Shown: one piece after another, positions 9,027 through 17,306 of the stretch
Layout of the letters: every line of letters starts with the position of its first letter
How positions within the stretch are numbered: position 1 is the first letter of the stretch
NCBI GenBank assembly: GCA_020847975.1
Contig: JADLBD010000074.1
Span: 1-50,989 of the forward strand
Origin: Bryobacterales bacterium
Lineage (GTDB): Bacteria > Acidobacteriota > Terriglobia > Bryobacterales > Bryobacteraceae
Direction: 5' to 3'
Length of the DNA: 50,989 nucleotides
The notes under the pieces: generated by a model
Seen by the model: the letters and a program-made list of their open reading frames with translations, nothing else
Told to the model about the DNA's origin: nothing
Databases searched by the model: none
Program-made: the position numbers and the translations under genes

Positions 9027-9275
9027 TCAGGATTCGAGACATTCGACGTGGAAATCTTCAATCACCGGATTGGTCAATACTTCACGGGCGATTTGATCAA
9101 TCTCCGCCGCGGCCTTTGCCCGATCAGCGCCGGGGCTCATCTGTATGTCGAAAAACTTCCCCTGCCGGACATCGGCCACGGTTGGGTGCCCGTGTCCCTT
9201 TAATGCCGAACAGATGGTCTGCCCCTGCGGATCGAGCACAGTGGCCTTCAGAGAAACGTGAACGCGATAGATCAT
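9027..9275 (-). CDS. purS: Phosphoribosylformylglycinamidine synthase subunit PurS
   Basis: An 82-residue small subunit of the three-part FGAM synthetase of purine synthesis (with PurL and PurQ). The family pattern is clear: [19 protein letters not shown], then [10 protein letters not shown] and the C-terminal [11 protein letters not shown]. It begins at ATG 9275; readings further upstream are non-conserved. Unusually, purQ and purL are not adjacent; the next gene is glmS, 19 bases downstream. Both enzymes use glutamine nitrogen, but a regulatory link is only a guess. Confidence 0.92.
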   Translation of the reverse strand: MIYRVHVSLKATVLDPQGQTICSALKGHGHPTVADVRQGKFFDIQMSPGADRAKAAAEIDQIAREVLTNPVIEDFHVECLES

Positions 9276-9355
9276 GAACCTATTATTGTAAATGGTGTCC
9301 GGAACCAGTCCGGGTGGCGATATGTCTTTGGTTGGATTCGAATAGGACGCGAGTC

Positions 9356-9733
9356 CTATTGGTGGACGGAGTACTGGGACTGGGGTGGGTTCAGCCGGAT
9401 CTCGATGGTCTTCTCCTCTTCGCTCACGTCGTAGACGTTGCCGGACGTCTGATAGCCCTTGGCGATGACCTGAATCCTGATTTTGCCTTGTGGGATGGGG
9501 GGCAGTTTGGCGACACCATCCTGGTTGGTACGTGTTTCCCAATGCGTTCGGACCTTCTTCCCGAACTTGGCGACGGAACGGCCTTCGACGAAGTCGAGCA
9601 CTACCGAGGCGCGGTCGATCGGTCTGCCCTTCAGCGTTTTCACCTCGACGCGCAGTTTCGTTTCGGGCTCATCGGCGAACAGGGGGACTGTGAGCGCCAA
9701 CATGGCGGCGAGAAGCATGATTCGAATCCGCAT
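9356..9733 (-). CDS. Small secreted protein with carboxypeptidase-regulatory-like fold
   Basis: A 125-residue protein with a Sec signal peptide (MRIRIMLLAAMLALTVPLFA, cleavage near residue 20) and a single beta-sandwich. The sequence LKGRPIDRASVVLDF, then TNQDGVAKLPPIPQGKIRIQVIAKGY is the pattern of CarboxypepD_reg/transthyretin-like domains. Function is unknown; such domains are abundant in Acidobacteriota as parts of TonB receptors, here as a free domain. It lies 47 bases downstream of the tricorn gene and 80 bases before purS, so it may be read with either. Confidence 0.7.
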   Translation of the reverse strand: MRIRIMLLAAMLALTVPLFADEPETKLRVEVKTLKGRPIDRASVVLDFVEGRSVAKFGKKVRTHWETRTNQDGVAKLPPIPQGKIRIQVIAKGYQTSGNVYDVSEEEKTIEIRLNPPQSQYSVHQ

Positions 9734-9780
9734 GACTTTTATTTTAGGACAGGGACAACGGAAAGCTCTGAGATCGCCTT

Positions 9781-12700
9781 CTACGGCCGCGCGTTTTCCG
9801 CCGTGGAGACCGCGGCAGGGCGGCGGGATTCCTCAATTTGAGCCAGCAACTCTCTCACGGCCGTATCCAGTTGGATGTCTTTGGCCGAGTAGCTCTCCCC
9901 GACCGGCCGCTCGACCGGGACGTCCACAGGCCGCGGATGCATTTCCATCAGCACGCCGTCGTTGTCGAATACCTTGATGCGGGGCATGCGGAGTTGTGAG
10001 CCGTCGATCAGCGGCTGGTTCCACGTGTACACGATCCAGCCCGCCGTGGGTTCTCCCACCACTTTGCCCAACTTCAGCCGGCGGTAGCCTTCCGAGAAAT
10101 CCTCCGCGTCGGACAGAGAATGCTGGTTCGTTACGAGAATAGTCGGCCGTTCGAGCGCACGCTGTCCGAGGGCCGGGCGCGCGGGGATGGCGGCGCGGCC
10201 GCGTTCGAGGAACGTCAAGTAGGGCCTGCGCGCGAAGACGTCGAGGGCATAGGCGTTGACGAAGCCGCCGTTGTTGTTGCGGATATCGATGATGACGCCC
10301 TCCTTCGCCTGATTGGCGGCGTCGAGGTCGATGTAGAGCTGCGTGAGAGACTCCTGTGACATGTCCGGCATGTGGACATATCCAAGTTTGCTGCCGCTGG
10401 CCTTCTCGACATAGGTGCGCCTGCTTTCTACCCATGCGCGGTAGAGCAGCTTCTTTTCGGTGGAGAGGGTTACGGGCTGTACTTCCACTTTTCTCGCCTG
10501 CGAGCCATCGGCGGCAGCGGCCACCGTCAAATCCACACGCTTGCCGGCTTTGTGCTGCAACAGGGACCAGAGATTCCGCCGCGGATCGAGGGCCGTTCCG
10601 TCCAGCGACACCAGATACTCGCCCGCCTTGACGCCCGCGAGCGCGGCTGGACCGAGTGGGATGACTTCCGTGATCTGAAGCTTGCCCTGAGTCTCATAGG
10701 TCGAGGCGTCAAACCTCAGGCCCAACTGTCCGATGTCCGATTCGGTTCTCCCGGCGGGTTTCGAAACGCCGAGATGGGAAGCATTCAATTCGCCGTGCAT
10801 CAGGTTGAGCAGCCGGTAGACTTCCTCCGGTGTGCGCGCGGCGGCGACAAACGGTTCATATTGTTGCCGCAGCGCCTCCCAGTTGGCGCCGTTGAACCTG
10901 TCATCGAAGAAGTTATCGCGCTGATAGGTCCAGGCTTGTTCAAAGACTTTCCGTTTTTCGAGATCGAAGTTCACGTCCATTTCGGCGGTGACGGAAAGCG
11001 GTTTGGCCTGCCGTGTGTCCACGGAGATAGTCTGCACACGGCCGCGGTCGAGGTAGTAGACTTCCTTACCGCCCGCCGCAAATTGACCATCCTTCTTTCT
11101 TCCGGCAGTGGAAGTGAGCTGACGGACGGCGGGAGGCTCCGCCGCCAATTCGTCGAGCGAGTACGTATAGAGGTTCCGTTGTCCGGCTGACTCCGCGGTA
11201 AGCAGAAGGGATTTGCCGTCGGGGCTGATTTCGAAATCGTTCACGCCGACTCCCAAAGGCAGGAAAGAAAGCCGCTGACGGATGCCGTCGAAAACAATTT
11301 GGACAGGGTTTGTTTTGGCTTTCTTAGGCTCCCCTGCCGGCTTGGCCGATCCCTCCTGATCCTGCTGGCCCGAGGGCGCCGGCTGGAACAGGTCGCGGAA
11401 GCGGTCTTCGCGGAAGCGGGGCGTGCGCGGGATCAGGTCCACGCGCGCAATGCGCGTCTCTTCTGTTCGTTGTGAGGTATCAAACAGCAGATATTTTCCA
11501 TCGGGACTGAATTCCACCGTGCTTGCGCTGCTGTTGGCGAGGAAGGAAACAGGCTTCGCCTCTCCTCCATCTTTGGGGGCGACGAGAATGTTTGCGAATC
11601 CCCTGGCTCCTCTGCTCGAGAATGCGACCCACATTCCATCCGGCGACCAGGCGAGCGACTTGCGCGACACCAAGGGCATGCGCCCCACGGCGTCCTCCGC
11701 CAAGACGCGCTCCTGTTTTTTCTCGAGGTCATAAATCATTACCGTGCGGCCTCCACGGAGGAAGGCGAGGAGCTTGCCATCAGGGCTGAACCGCGGCGCG
11801 GCATCGGGCTCGGCGGAAGAGGTGATCTGTGTTTCAGACTCAGCGACGAAGTCGTAGAGGAAGACTTGCGCGGCGCCGTTTCGCTCAGAGACATAGACGA
11901 GTTTGCGGCTGTCCGGCGCCCATTGAAGGTGAGCTTCGAGCGCAGGGGTGTGAGTCACTTGAAACGCCGCGCCTCCGTCTTTGGCCGGCGCGGCGAATAC
12001 CTCCCCGTGCGCCGTGAAGGCGGCCTTTTTTCCGTCGGGCGATACGGCCAGTTCGTCGAAGCCCGAGGTAAGGGAAAGATGCGTCACCGCTGGTCCGGCG
12101 GCCGCCCCGTGCAGGTGAATGGGAATAGAGACGGCCTTTCCGTTTCCGGTCTCCATTTTCCAGATGCCGAGATCGCGCTCGAAGACGATGAGCTTGCCGT
12201 CCTGGGATATCGTAGGCCACAGGACGCGTCCATCTTTGAAAGAAGATACCTGTCGCGAGGTTCCTCCCAGCGGCTGGCGCCAGATCTGTTCGACGCCCGT
12301 GCGGTCGGAGACAAAGAAGAAGCTTTTCCCGTCGGGCGCCCACATGGGCCAGATCTCCTTGGCGGCTCCGTCAGTGATGCGCTCGTAGGCGGGCGGCGCG
12401 CCGGGCTTCACGAGATAGATCTCGCTCGAGTCGAGATGGCTATGTCCCTTCCGCCACCATTGGCGCGCGGCCACACCTCGCGCATTGAGTGCGATGCTGC
12501 GCCCGTCGGGAGAAGGGGCAGCGAAGAACTCGCTGGCATACCGGTCCGCGGCTACCGGCATCGGGGCGCCGCCGGTGGCGCGCACCCGGTAAACATCCAT
12601 CATTCCGGCAATGTCTCCGCTCGCAGTGTGGAAGTAGAGCCACTGGCCGTCGCGCGACCATGCATCCAATTCCTCCGGGCCGTCCTGGTAGGTGATGCGC

Positions 12701-12996
12701 TCGAGAGTTCCGCCGGCGAGCGTCAATACATAGAGATCTCCTCCGCCGGTGCGGGTGGATTCGAATGCGAGTTTCGAGCCGTCCGGCGAATAGAGCGGCC
12801 GCGAATCGTCAGCGGGATGTGAGATCAGCAGCGATGCTTCTCCGCCGTTCGCGTTCACGCGCCAGATATCACCGCCCGAAACAAATGCCAGTTCTGCCCG
12901 ATCCGGAGCGATGCTGGGCTGAGTCATATACGGCCGCCCGGACTGCTGGGACAAAGCAGGCAGGGAAAGCAGGCAGAGCAGGGAAGCGCGTAACAT
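9781..12996 (-). CDS. Tricorn-type S41 protease, exported
   Basis: A 1071-residue protein with a Sec signal (MLRASLLCLLSLPALSQ). Residues 20-600 are WD40/TolB-like beta-propeller repeats (SPDGSKLAF, APDGKSFFF, SPDGKLLAF and others). A helical region follows, then the catalytic His in GELNASH (residue 741), a PDZ domain (about 750-830), and an S41 core with DIRNNNGG, the nucleophile Ser962-Asp963 in SLSDAED, and Glu1018 in VLMEMHP. This matches the archaeal tricorn catalytic set (H746, S965, D966, E1023) in order and spacing. It probably trims oligopeptides in the periplasm. A preceding GAGG lies three bases before the ATG. Confidence 0.9.
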   Translation of the reverse strand: MLRASLLCLLSLPALSQQSGRPYMTQPSIAPDRAELAFVSGGDIWRVNANGGEASLLISHPADDSRPLYSPDGSKLAFESTRTGGGDLYVLTLAGGTLERITYQDGPEELDAWSRDGQWLYFHTASGDIAGMMDVYRVRATGGAPMPVAADRYASEFFAAPSPDGRSIALNARGVAARQWWRKGHSHLDSSEIYLVKPGAPPAYERITDGAAKEIWPMWAPDGKSFFFVSDRTGVEQIWRQPLGGTSRQVSSFKDGRVLWPTISQDGKLIVFERDLGIWKMETGNGKAVSIPIHLHGAAAGPAVTHLSLTSGFDELAVSPDGKKAAFTAHGEVFAAPAKDGGAAFQVTHTPALEAHLQWAPDSRKLVYVSERNGAAQVFLYDFVAESETQITSSAEPDAAPRFSPDGKLLAFLRGGRTVMIYDLEKKQERVLAEDAVGRMPLVSRKSLAWSPDGMWVAFSSRGARGFANILVAPKDGGEAKPVSFLANSSASTVEFSPDGKYLLFDTSQRTEETRIARVDLIPRTPRFREDRFRDLFQPAPSGQQDQEGSAKPAGEPKKAKTNPVQIVFDGIRQRLSFLPLGVGVNDFEISPDGKSLLLTAESAGQRNLYTYSLDELAAEPPAVRQLTSTAGRKKDGQFAAGGKEVYYLDRGRVQTISVDTRQAKPLSVTAEMDVNFDLEKRKVFEQAWTYQRDNFFDDRFNGANWEALRQQYEPFVAAARTPEEVYRLLNLMHGELNASHLGVSKPAGRTESDIGQLGLRFDASTYETQGKLQITEVIPLGPAALAGVKAGEYLVSLDGTALDPRRNLWSLLQHKAGKRVDLTVAAAADGSQARKVEVQPVTLSTEKKLLYRAWVESRRTYVEKASGSKLGYVHMPDMSQESLTQLYIDLDAANQAKEGVIIDIRNNNGGFVNAYALDVFARRPYLTFLERGRAAIPARPALGQRALERPTILVTNQHSLSDAEDFSEGYRRLKLGKVVGEPTAGWIVYTWNQPLIDGSQLRMPRIKVFDNDGVLMEMHPRPVDVPVERPVGESYSAKDIQLDTAVRELLAQIEESRRPAAVSTAENARP

Positions 12997-13016
12997 CTAC
13001 CTCACATTGTAGTGGG

Positions 13017-13814
13017 CTATGTGGGGAGGGGCCCCGCGGCCGGAGTGATGCGCTTCACGCGGACGATGATGACGCCTTCTCCGATCGGCAGCTTGCGGTG
13101 TCCCCGCGGTCCGGTTGCCTCCGCCCAAGGTTTTGTGTTGAGATGCGGACCCCGATGGCCGGCGCCATCATCGGCTCCGCTCGATTCAGCGATCAGCAGT
13201 TGACCGGGGCGTTTGTCGTAGATGACGGCAATATGACCCGGATGCTTGGTTTCTGAACCCGACTCGTCCATCCAGAGCATCACATCATCGGCGCTGACAT
13301 CGTCGAAATCCCACACGAACGCGTTCGCCGCCGTGTTGTTGCGGATGGCAAGCGTACGAAAATAGTGGCATCCGGCATTCACGCTATCGGCAATGGGCAT
13401 CACGCCAAGGTAGGAAAAATAGGCGGAAGCGAAGCCTGTGCAATCGCAGCCCAGATGGCGGTCCGCCCATTGCTGCAATGGAAGCTGCGCGGAGGGAAGC
13501 GCGCCGCATGTGACGCCCGCGTTGAGGACGTGCTCCATGTCTTGCGGAGTCCCTTTACCTACGCGCGTGCGTCCGAAGGCGGCGGCGCGCACTTCGAGAT
13601 CGGAATGAGAGCGGCTGTAGGTTTGCGCGCGGCTCAAGACGTTTGAAATGCCGGCCTGCATCTCGCGAATACGGACAGCGAAATCAGAGGTGTTGGTGCC
13701 GGCGACGTTGATGAGGTAGCGGTTGCAGGAGACGGCGGCTGGGGGAGCGGTGGCGCTGACATAGAGGTTCCAGTAGCGGCGAACGAAATCATCGGCAAAG
13801 AGGCGGGCGGCCAT
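13017..13814 (-). CDS. NlpC/P60- or CHAP-like protein of unknown function
   Basis: A 265-residue protein without an obvious signal peptide. The middle has LGCDCTGFASAYFSYLG, with a cysteine placed as the nucleophile of papain-like NlpC/P60 peptidases, and 70 residues on HPGHIAVIYDKRPGQL, a fitting histidine strand. The N-terminal 90 residues look helical. A cell-wall amidase or endopeptidase role is inferred from this Cys/His layout only. The chosen ATG 13814 has GGAGGG five bases ahead; the longer reading would run through the copper promoter. It diverges from the copper operon. Confidence 0.6.
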   Translation of the reverse strand: MAARLFADDFVRRYWNLYVSATAPPAAVSCNRYLINVAGTNTSDFAVRIREMQAGISNVLSRAQTYSRSHSDLEVRAAAFGRTRVGKGTPQDMEHVLNAGVTCGALPSAQLPLQQWADRHLGCDCTGFASAYFSYLGVMPIADSVNAGCHYFRTLAIRNNTAANAFVWDFDDVSADDVMLWMDESGSETKHPGHIAVIYDKRPGQLLIAESSGADDGAGHRGPHLNTKPWAEATGPRGHRKLPIGEGVIIVRVKRITPAAGPLPT

Positions 13815-13855
13815 GTAATCCCTCCGGCGATATAGGGTAGCACTATTTGGTGCGC

Positions 13856-13884
13856 TTGACATAGGGGAGAGGGGTATATATGAT
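13856..13884 (+). promoter_or_regulatory. Near-consensus sigma-70 promoter of the copper operon
   Basis: TTGACA (13856-13861), a 17-base spacer and TATGAT (13879-13884) match the housekeeping consensus closely. The spacer is G-rich and belongs to a tandem repeat. Such a strong promoter needs repression, and csoR is the last gene of the operon it drives. The predicted start near 13891 leaves a leader of about 20 bases before the first ATG. Confidence 0.8.
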
Positions 13885-13904
13885 AGGGGAGTGGGGTATA
13901 TATT
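13861..13904 (+). repeat. Tandem 22-bp G-rich direct repeat, probable CsoR operator region
   Basis: Two adjacent 22-bp units (13861-13882 and 13883-13904) differ at only two positions; each reads ATAGGGGAG, one variable base, then GGGGTATATAT. The first covers the promoter spacer and -10, the second the start region. CsoR proteins bind G-tract-rich sites over promoters, so these are good operator candidates; binding itself is inferred. Confidence 0.65.
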
Positions 13905-13910
13905 ACGATC

Positions 13911-14129
13911 ATGAACACAGCTTCTGAACTCGCTCTGCAAATCACCGGCATGCACTGTGCCGGCTGTGTGAACTCACTCTCCAAGGCGCTCCAGCGTGTG
14001 GATTCGGTGGAAGTCAAACAAGCCGCCATCGGCTTGGCCACCGTCGCTTTTGATCCCGCCCGTGCAACGGAACAGGATATTTTTCGTGCCGTCGAGAAGG
14101 CGGGCTTCCAGGCGCGCAAGGGTGACTGA
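13911..14129 (+). CDS. copZ: CopZ-like copper chaperone (HMA domain)
   Basis: A 72-residue single heavy-metal-associated domain with the copper motif GMHCAGC near the N-terminus and the ferredoxin-like beta-alpha-beta pattern (VEVKQAAIGLATVAFDP). It should bind Cu(I) and hand it to the CopA ATPase encoded downstream. It is the first gene of the copper operon; no clear Shine-Dalgarno sequence is visible, in keeping with the short leader. It ends one base before the ATG of the cupredoxin gene. Confidence 0.88.
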   Translation: MNTASELALQITGMHCAGCVNSLSKALQRVDSVEVKQAAIGLATVAFDPARATEQDIFRAVEKAGFQARKGD

Positions 14130-14130
14130 C

Positions 14131-14508
14131 ATGGATGGAACGCAGTGGCTGGTGGTGATTGCCGGAATCGCCGCCATAGGCTGGGTGAACTGGTACTTCT
14201 TTCTGGCGCGGCGCCCTTCCTTCAAGGCTGCGGCCGCGGCGGGAGGCGTGCAGGAGATAGTAGTCACGGTCCATGGCGGCTACTCTCCGAGCATCATTCA
14301 GGTGAGCAAGGGGAAGCCTGTGAGGTTGATCTTTGACCGGCAGGAGATCTCCAGTTGCTCCGAGGAGGTGGTGCTCGGTTCCTTCGGCATTCGCAAATTT
14401 CTTCCCGCGTTTGAAAAAACGGCGGTCGAGTTCACTCCTTCGCAGAGCGGATCGTTCGAATTTACATGCGGCATGAGCATGCTGCGCGGAAAGATCGTGG
14501 TGGAGTAG
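14131..14508 (+). CDS. Membrane-anchored cupredoxin-domain protein
   Basis: A 125-residue protein with an N-terminal membrane helix (about residues 6-26) and a plastocyanin-like domain: VHGGYSPSIIQVSKGKPVRLIF, a CSEEVVL loop, and the metal-site end FTCGMSMLRGKIVV with Cys and Met ligands. It resembles the COG4633-type cupredoxins often found beside copper ATPases. Lying between chaperone and ATPase genes, it probably binds copper on the outer face of the membrane. It is three bases upstream of copA. Confidence 0.82.
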   Translation: MDGTQWLVVIAGIAAIGWVNWYFFLARRPSFKAAAAAGGVQEIVVTVHGGYSPSIIQVSKGKPVRLIFDRQEISSCSEEVVLGSFGIRKFLPAFEKTAVEFTPSQSGSFEFTCGMSMLRGKIVVE

Positions 14509-14511
14509 ATC

Positions 14512-16872
14512 ATGGCAAGCGCAACAGACAACGCCAAAGCGGCAAAACAGATCACGATTCCCGTCTCCGGAATGACGTGCGCGGCCTGCCAGGCGAACGT
14601 GCAGCGCGCGCTCGAGCAGGCTCCGGGGGTTCGCACTGCTTCCGTGAACCTGATGACTCATCAGGCCACGGTTGCCTACGACGGCAATGCCACCACGCCG
14701 GAAGCCCTGGTGGAGGCTATTCGAGATACGGGCTTCGACGCGGAATTGCCGGCGCCGGGCCGGACCGCGATGGAGGAACAGGAGGCGCAGGACCGCGCTC
14801 AGAGGGAAGAGTTTCACGCGCTGCGGCGGAAGGCTGTTATCAGCCTTCTGTTCGGCGTGGCGGCGATGGTTCTCTCCATGCCTTTGATGGGCGGTCCGCA
14901 TCACGCCGGGAGCGCCGTAACCGATCCGCTGCTGCGCTGGTCCATGCGTGTGCTGGATCCTGTGCTGGCAAGCGGACTTCCATGGCTCTATGCGCTGGAT
15001 ACGAACCTGTTGAGGTATCTCCTGCTGGCGATGACGGCTATTGTGATGGCGTGGGCGGGCCGGCATTTCTACACGCGCGCATGGGCGGCTTTCCGCCACC
15101 ACACGGCGGATATGAACACGCTGGTCGCCGTGGGCACGGGAGCGGCATTTCTCTACTCGGTGCTCGCCACTGTTGTCCCGGGATTCTTCCTCTCTCACGG
15201 CATCACTCCCGATGTTTACTATGAAGCGGTTGTCATCATCATTGCGCTGGTGCTGGTGGGCAACACGCTCGAGAGCCGCGCCAAAGGGCAGACTTCGGCG
15301 GCGCTGCGCAAACTGATTGCGTTGCAGCCGCGCACGGCGCGCGTGATTCGCAACGGGGCGGAGTTGGATCTCCCAGTGGAAGAGGCGCGTCCGGGAGACA
15401 CCGTTATCGTTCGTCCGGGGGAGCGCATTCCCACCGACGGCCAGATTCTCGAAGGATCGAGTTCCGTGGATGAATCGATGCTGACAGGGGAATCCATTCC
15501 TGTCGAAAAAGGAGTGGACGACCGCGTCATCGGCGGCACCATCAACAAGACCGGGGGATTCCGCTACCGCGCCACAACGCTTGGCGCGCACAGCACGCTG
15601 GCGCAGATTGTGCGGTTGATGCGCGAGGCGCAAGGATCGCGGGCTCCCATTCAGCGGCTGGCGGACCGCATCAGCGGGATCTTCGTTCCGGTAGTGATGT
15701 CCATTTCCATTGCGGCGTTCGTGGCGTGGTTTGTGCTGACTCCGGATGCTTCGCTGGTGCGCGCGTTCAGCGCGGCGGTTACCGTGCTCATTATCGCCTG
15801 CCCTTGCGCGATGGGGCTGGCGGTGCCGACGGCAGTGATGGTGGCCACCGGCCGCGGAGCGGAACTCGGCATTCTCATCAAGGGCGGCGAGACTCTGGAA
15901 GAGGTTGGGCAGTTGGACACCGTCGTCCTGGATAAGACAGGCACTGTTACCGAGGGGCGTCCGAAGTTGACGGATCTTATTACGGTTCCCGGTGTTTCCG
16001 AAGCGGACGCCCTGGCTCTTGCCGCGGCTGTGGAAAATGCTTCCGAGCATCCGCTTGCGGAAGCGGTAGTGGCTCATGCACGCGCGCAATCCATCGCCTG
16101 GCCGGAAGCTTCCGAATTTTCAGCCACGCCCGGGCGCGGCGCGCAGGCGCGCGTCCAAGGGAAGAAGGTGCTGGTGGGGAACGAGCCATTCCTCGAAGCT
16201 GCCGGCGTTTCCACCGAGAGCCTCCGCGAAAATCTGGAGCGGGTTTCCGGGGAGGGGAAGACTCCTCTTCTGCTGGCCGTCGATGGCCGTCTTTGGGCGC
16301 TCATCGCCGTAGCGGATACACTCAAACCCGGGTCTCCCACCGCAGTGGCGCGGTTGGGCAAGATGGGGTTGCACGTTGTGATGCTTACGGGAGATAAAGC
16401 TGCCACCGCGCGCGCCATCGCCCGCCAGACGGGTATCAGCGACGTGATTGCCGGTGTTCTCCCGGAAGGGAAAGTAGAGGAAGTGAAGCGCCTGCAACAG
16501 CAGGGCCGCGTGGTGGCGATGGTGGGTGACGGCGTCAATGATGCTCCCGCGCTGGCGCAGGCGGATGTCGGCATTGCCATGGCTTCCGGCGCGGACATTG
16601 CCGGCGAGGCCGCGGGCATCACGTTGATGCGCGGCGATCTGGCCGGCGTTGTGGCCGCGATCGGCCTCTCCCGCCAGACCATGCAGGTGATGAAACAGAA
16701 TCTTTTCTGGGCGCTGGCTTACAACGTTATCGGCATTCCTATCGCCGCCGGTGTCCTCTATCCTCTGTGGGGAATTCTTTTGAGTCCCATTCTCGCCAGC
16801 GCCGCGATGGCGATGAGTTCCGTGAGCGTGGTGAGCAACAGCCTGCGTCTGCGACGCGCTAAGGCCGCCTGA
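14512..16872 (+). CDS. copA: Copper-exporting P1B-type ATPase
   Basis: A 786-residue integral membrane pump that exports Cu(I) at the cost of ATP. Domains in order: one N-terminal HMA with GMTCAAC (Cys23, Cys26), a membrane region, the actuator domain with LTGESIPV, the transport motif CPC (residues 430-432), the phosphorylation motif DKTGTVTEG (Asp474), the P1B-specific [25 protein letters not shown], and two final helices. CPC with this HMA is the Cu(I)/Ag(I) class. It is tightly packed in the operon with chaperone, cupredoxin and csoR. Confidence 0.96.
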   Translation: MASATDNAKAAKQITIPVSGMTCAACQANVQRALEQAPGVRTASVNLMTHQATVAYDGNATTPEALVEAIRDTGFDAELPAPGRTAMEEQEAQDRAQREEFHALRRKAVISLLFGVAAMVLSMPLMGGPHHAGSAVTDPLLRWSMRVLDPVLASGLPWLYALDTNLLRYLLLAMTAIVMAWAGRHFYTRAWAAFRHHTADMNTLVAVGTGAAFLYSVLATVVPGFFLSHGITPDVYYEAVVIIIALVLVGNTLESRAKGQTSAALRKLIALQPRTARVIRNGAELDLPVEEARPGDTVIVRPGERIPTDGQILEGSSSVDESMLTGESIPVEKGVDDRVIGGTINKTGGFRYRATTLGAHSTLAQIVRLMREAQGSRAPIQRLADRISGIFVPVVMSISIAAFVAWFVLTPDASLVRAFSAAVTVLIIACPCAMGLAVPTAVMVATGRGAELGILIKGGETLEEVGQLDTVVLDKTGTVTEGRPKLTDLITVPGVSEADALALAAAVENASEHPLAEAVVAHARAQSIAWPEASEFSATPGRGAQARVQGKKVLVGNEPFLEAAGVSTESLRENLERVSGEGKTPLLLAVDGRLWALIAVADTLKPGSPTAVARLGKMGLHVVMLTGDKAATARAIARQTGISDVIAGVLPEGKVEEVKRLQQQGRVVAMVGDGVNDAPALAQADVGIAMASGADIAGEAAGITLMRGDLAGVVAAIGLSRQTMQVMKQNLFWALAYNVIGIPIAAGVLYPLWGILLSPILASAAMAMSSVSVVSNSLRLRRAKAA

Positions 16873-16894
16873 GCGCAGGAAAGGAAAGCAAACA

Positions 16895-17254
16895 ATGAGC
16901 ATGAAAACAGAATCCCTGCCGCCTGGCGCGGCCTCCTGTGGCTGTGACGCCCGATCCGGGGAGCGAAAGGCCGCCGGCGTGGATGAGGAGATCAAGACCT
17001 CGAACCTGAAGCGGCTCCGGCGCATCGAAGGTCAGATCCGCGGCTTGCAGAAGATGGTGGAAGAGGAGCGCTACTGCGCCGATATCATGGTGCAGATCTC
17101 TTCGGTGCAGGAAGCTCTGCGCTCGGTGGGGCGGGCGCTGATGCGCAATCACCTGAAGCATTGCGCGGCGCAGGCGATTCGCAAGGGTTCGCCGGCGGAG
17201 GCGGAGGCGATGTATGAGGAGCTGCTGGAGTTGATATATAAGCACTCGCGGTGA
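16895..17254 (+). CDS. csoR: CsoR-family copper-sensing repressor
   Basis: A 119-residue all-helical DUF156 protein. The core LKRLRRIEGQIRGLQKMVEE is the family signature. The Cu(I) ligands are Cys61, His86 and Cys90, with the same 25- and 4-residue spacing as M. tuberculosis CsoR (C36, H61, C65), so it should sense copper rather than nickel or sulfide. The N-terminal tail holds an extra SCGC pair. The ATG follows AGGAAAGGAAAG. As the last gene of the operon it probably represses the promoter at 13856. Confidence 0.93.
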   Translation: MSMKTESLPPGAASCGCDARSGERKAAGVDEEIKTSNLKRLRRIEGQIRGLQKMVEEERYCADIMVQISSVQEALRSVGRALMRNHLKHCAAQAIRKGSPAEAEAMYEELLELIYKHSR

Positions 17255-17268
17255 GGCGAACGGGAGCG

Positions 17269-17297
17269 TTGACGCCGATACTGTAAATTTTTACACT
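17269..17297 (+). promoter_or_regulatory. Putative promoter of the DnaE2-like polymerase gene
   Basis: TTGACG (17269-17274), a 17-base spacer and TACACT (17292-17297) lie just before the GTG at 17307. The -10 is inside an SOS-like palindrome, so repressor binding would mask it. The start of transcription would be almost at the start codon, leaving very little leader. Confidence 0.5.
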
Positions 17298-17298
17298 A
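17279..17298 (+). promoter_or_regulatory. LexA/SOS-box-like operator
   Basis: TACTGT, eight bases, ACACTA: this agrees with the gammaproteobacterial SOS box (TACTGT-N8-ACAGTA) at 11 of 12 conserved positions. Inside it TGTAAA-TT-TTTACA is a perfect inverted repeat. It overlaps the putative -10 of a gene that is a classic SOS target in many bacteria. Whether the host LexA reads this motif is not known from the window. Confidence 0.55.
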
Positions 17299-17306
17299 TA
17301 GGTGCA

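Noticed and set aside
10372..11190. 272-codon plus-strand frame
   Set aside because: Antisense to the tricorn gene, no ribosome-binding site and no recognisable motif; a product of high GC.
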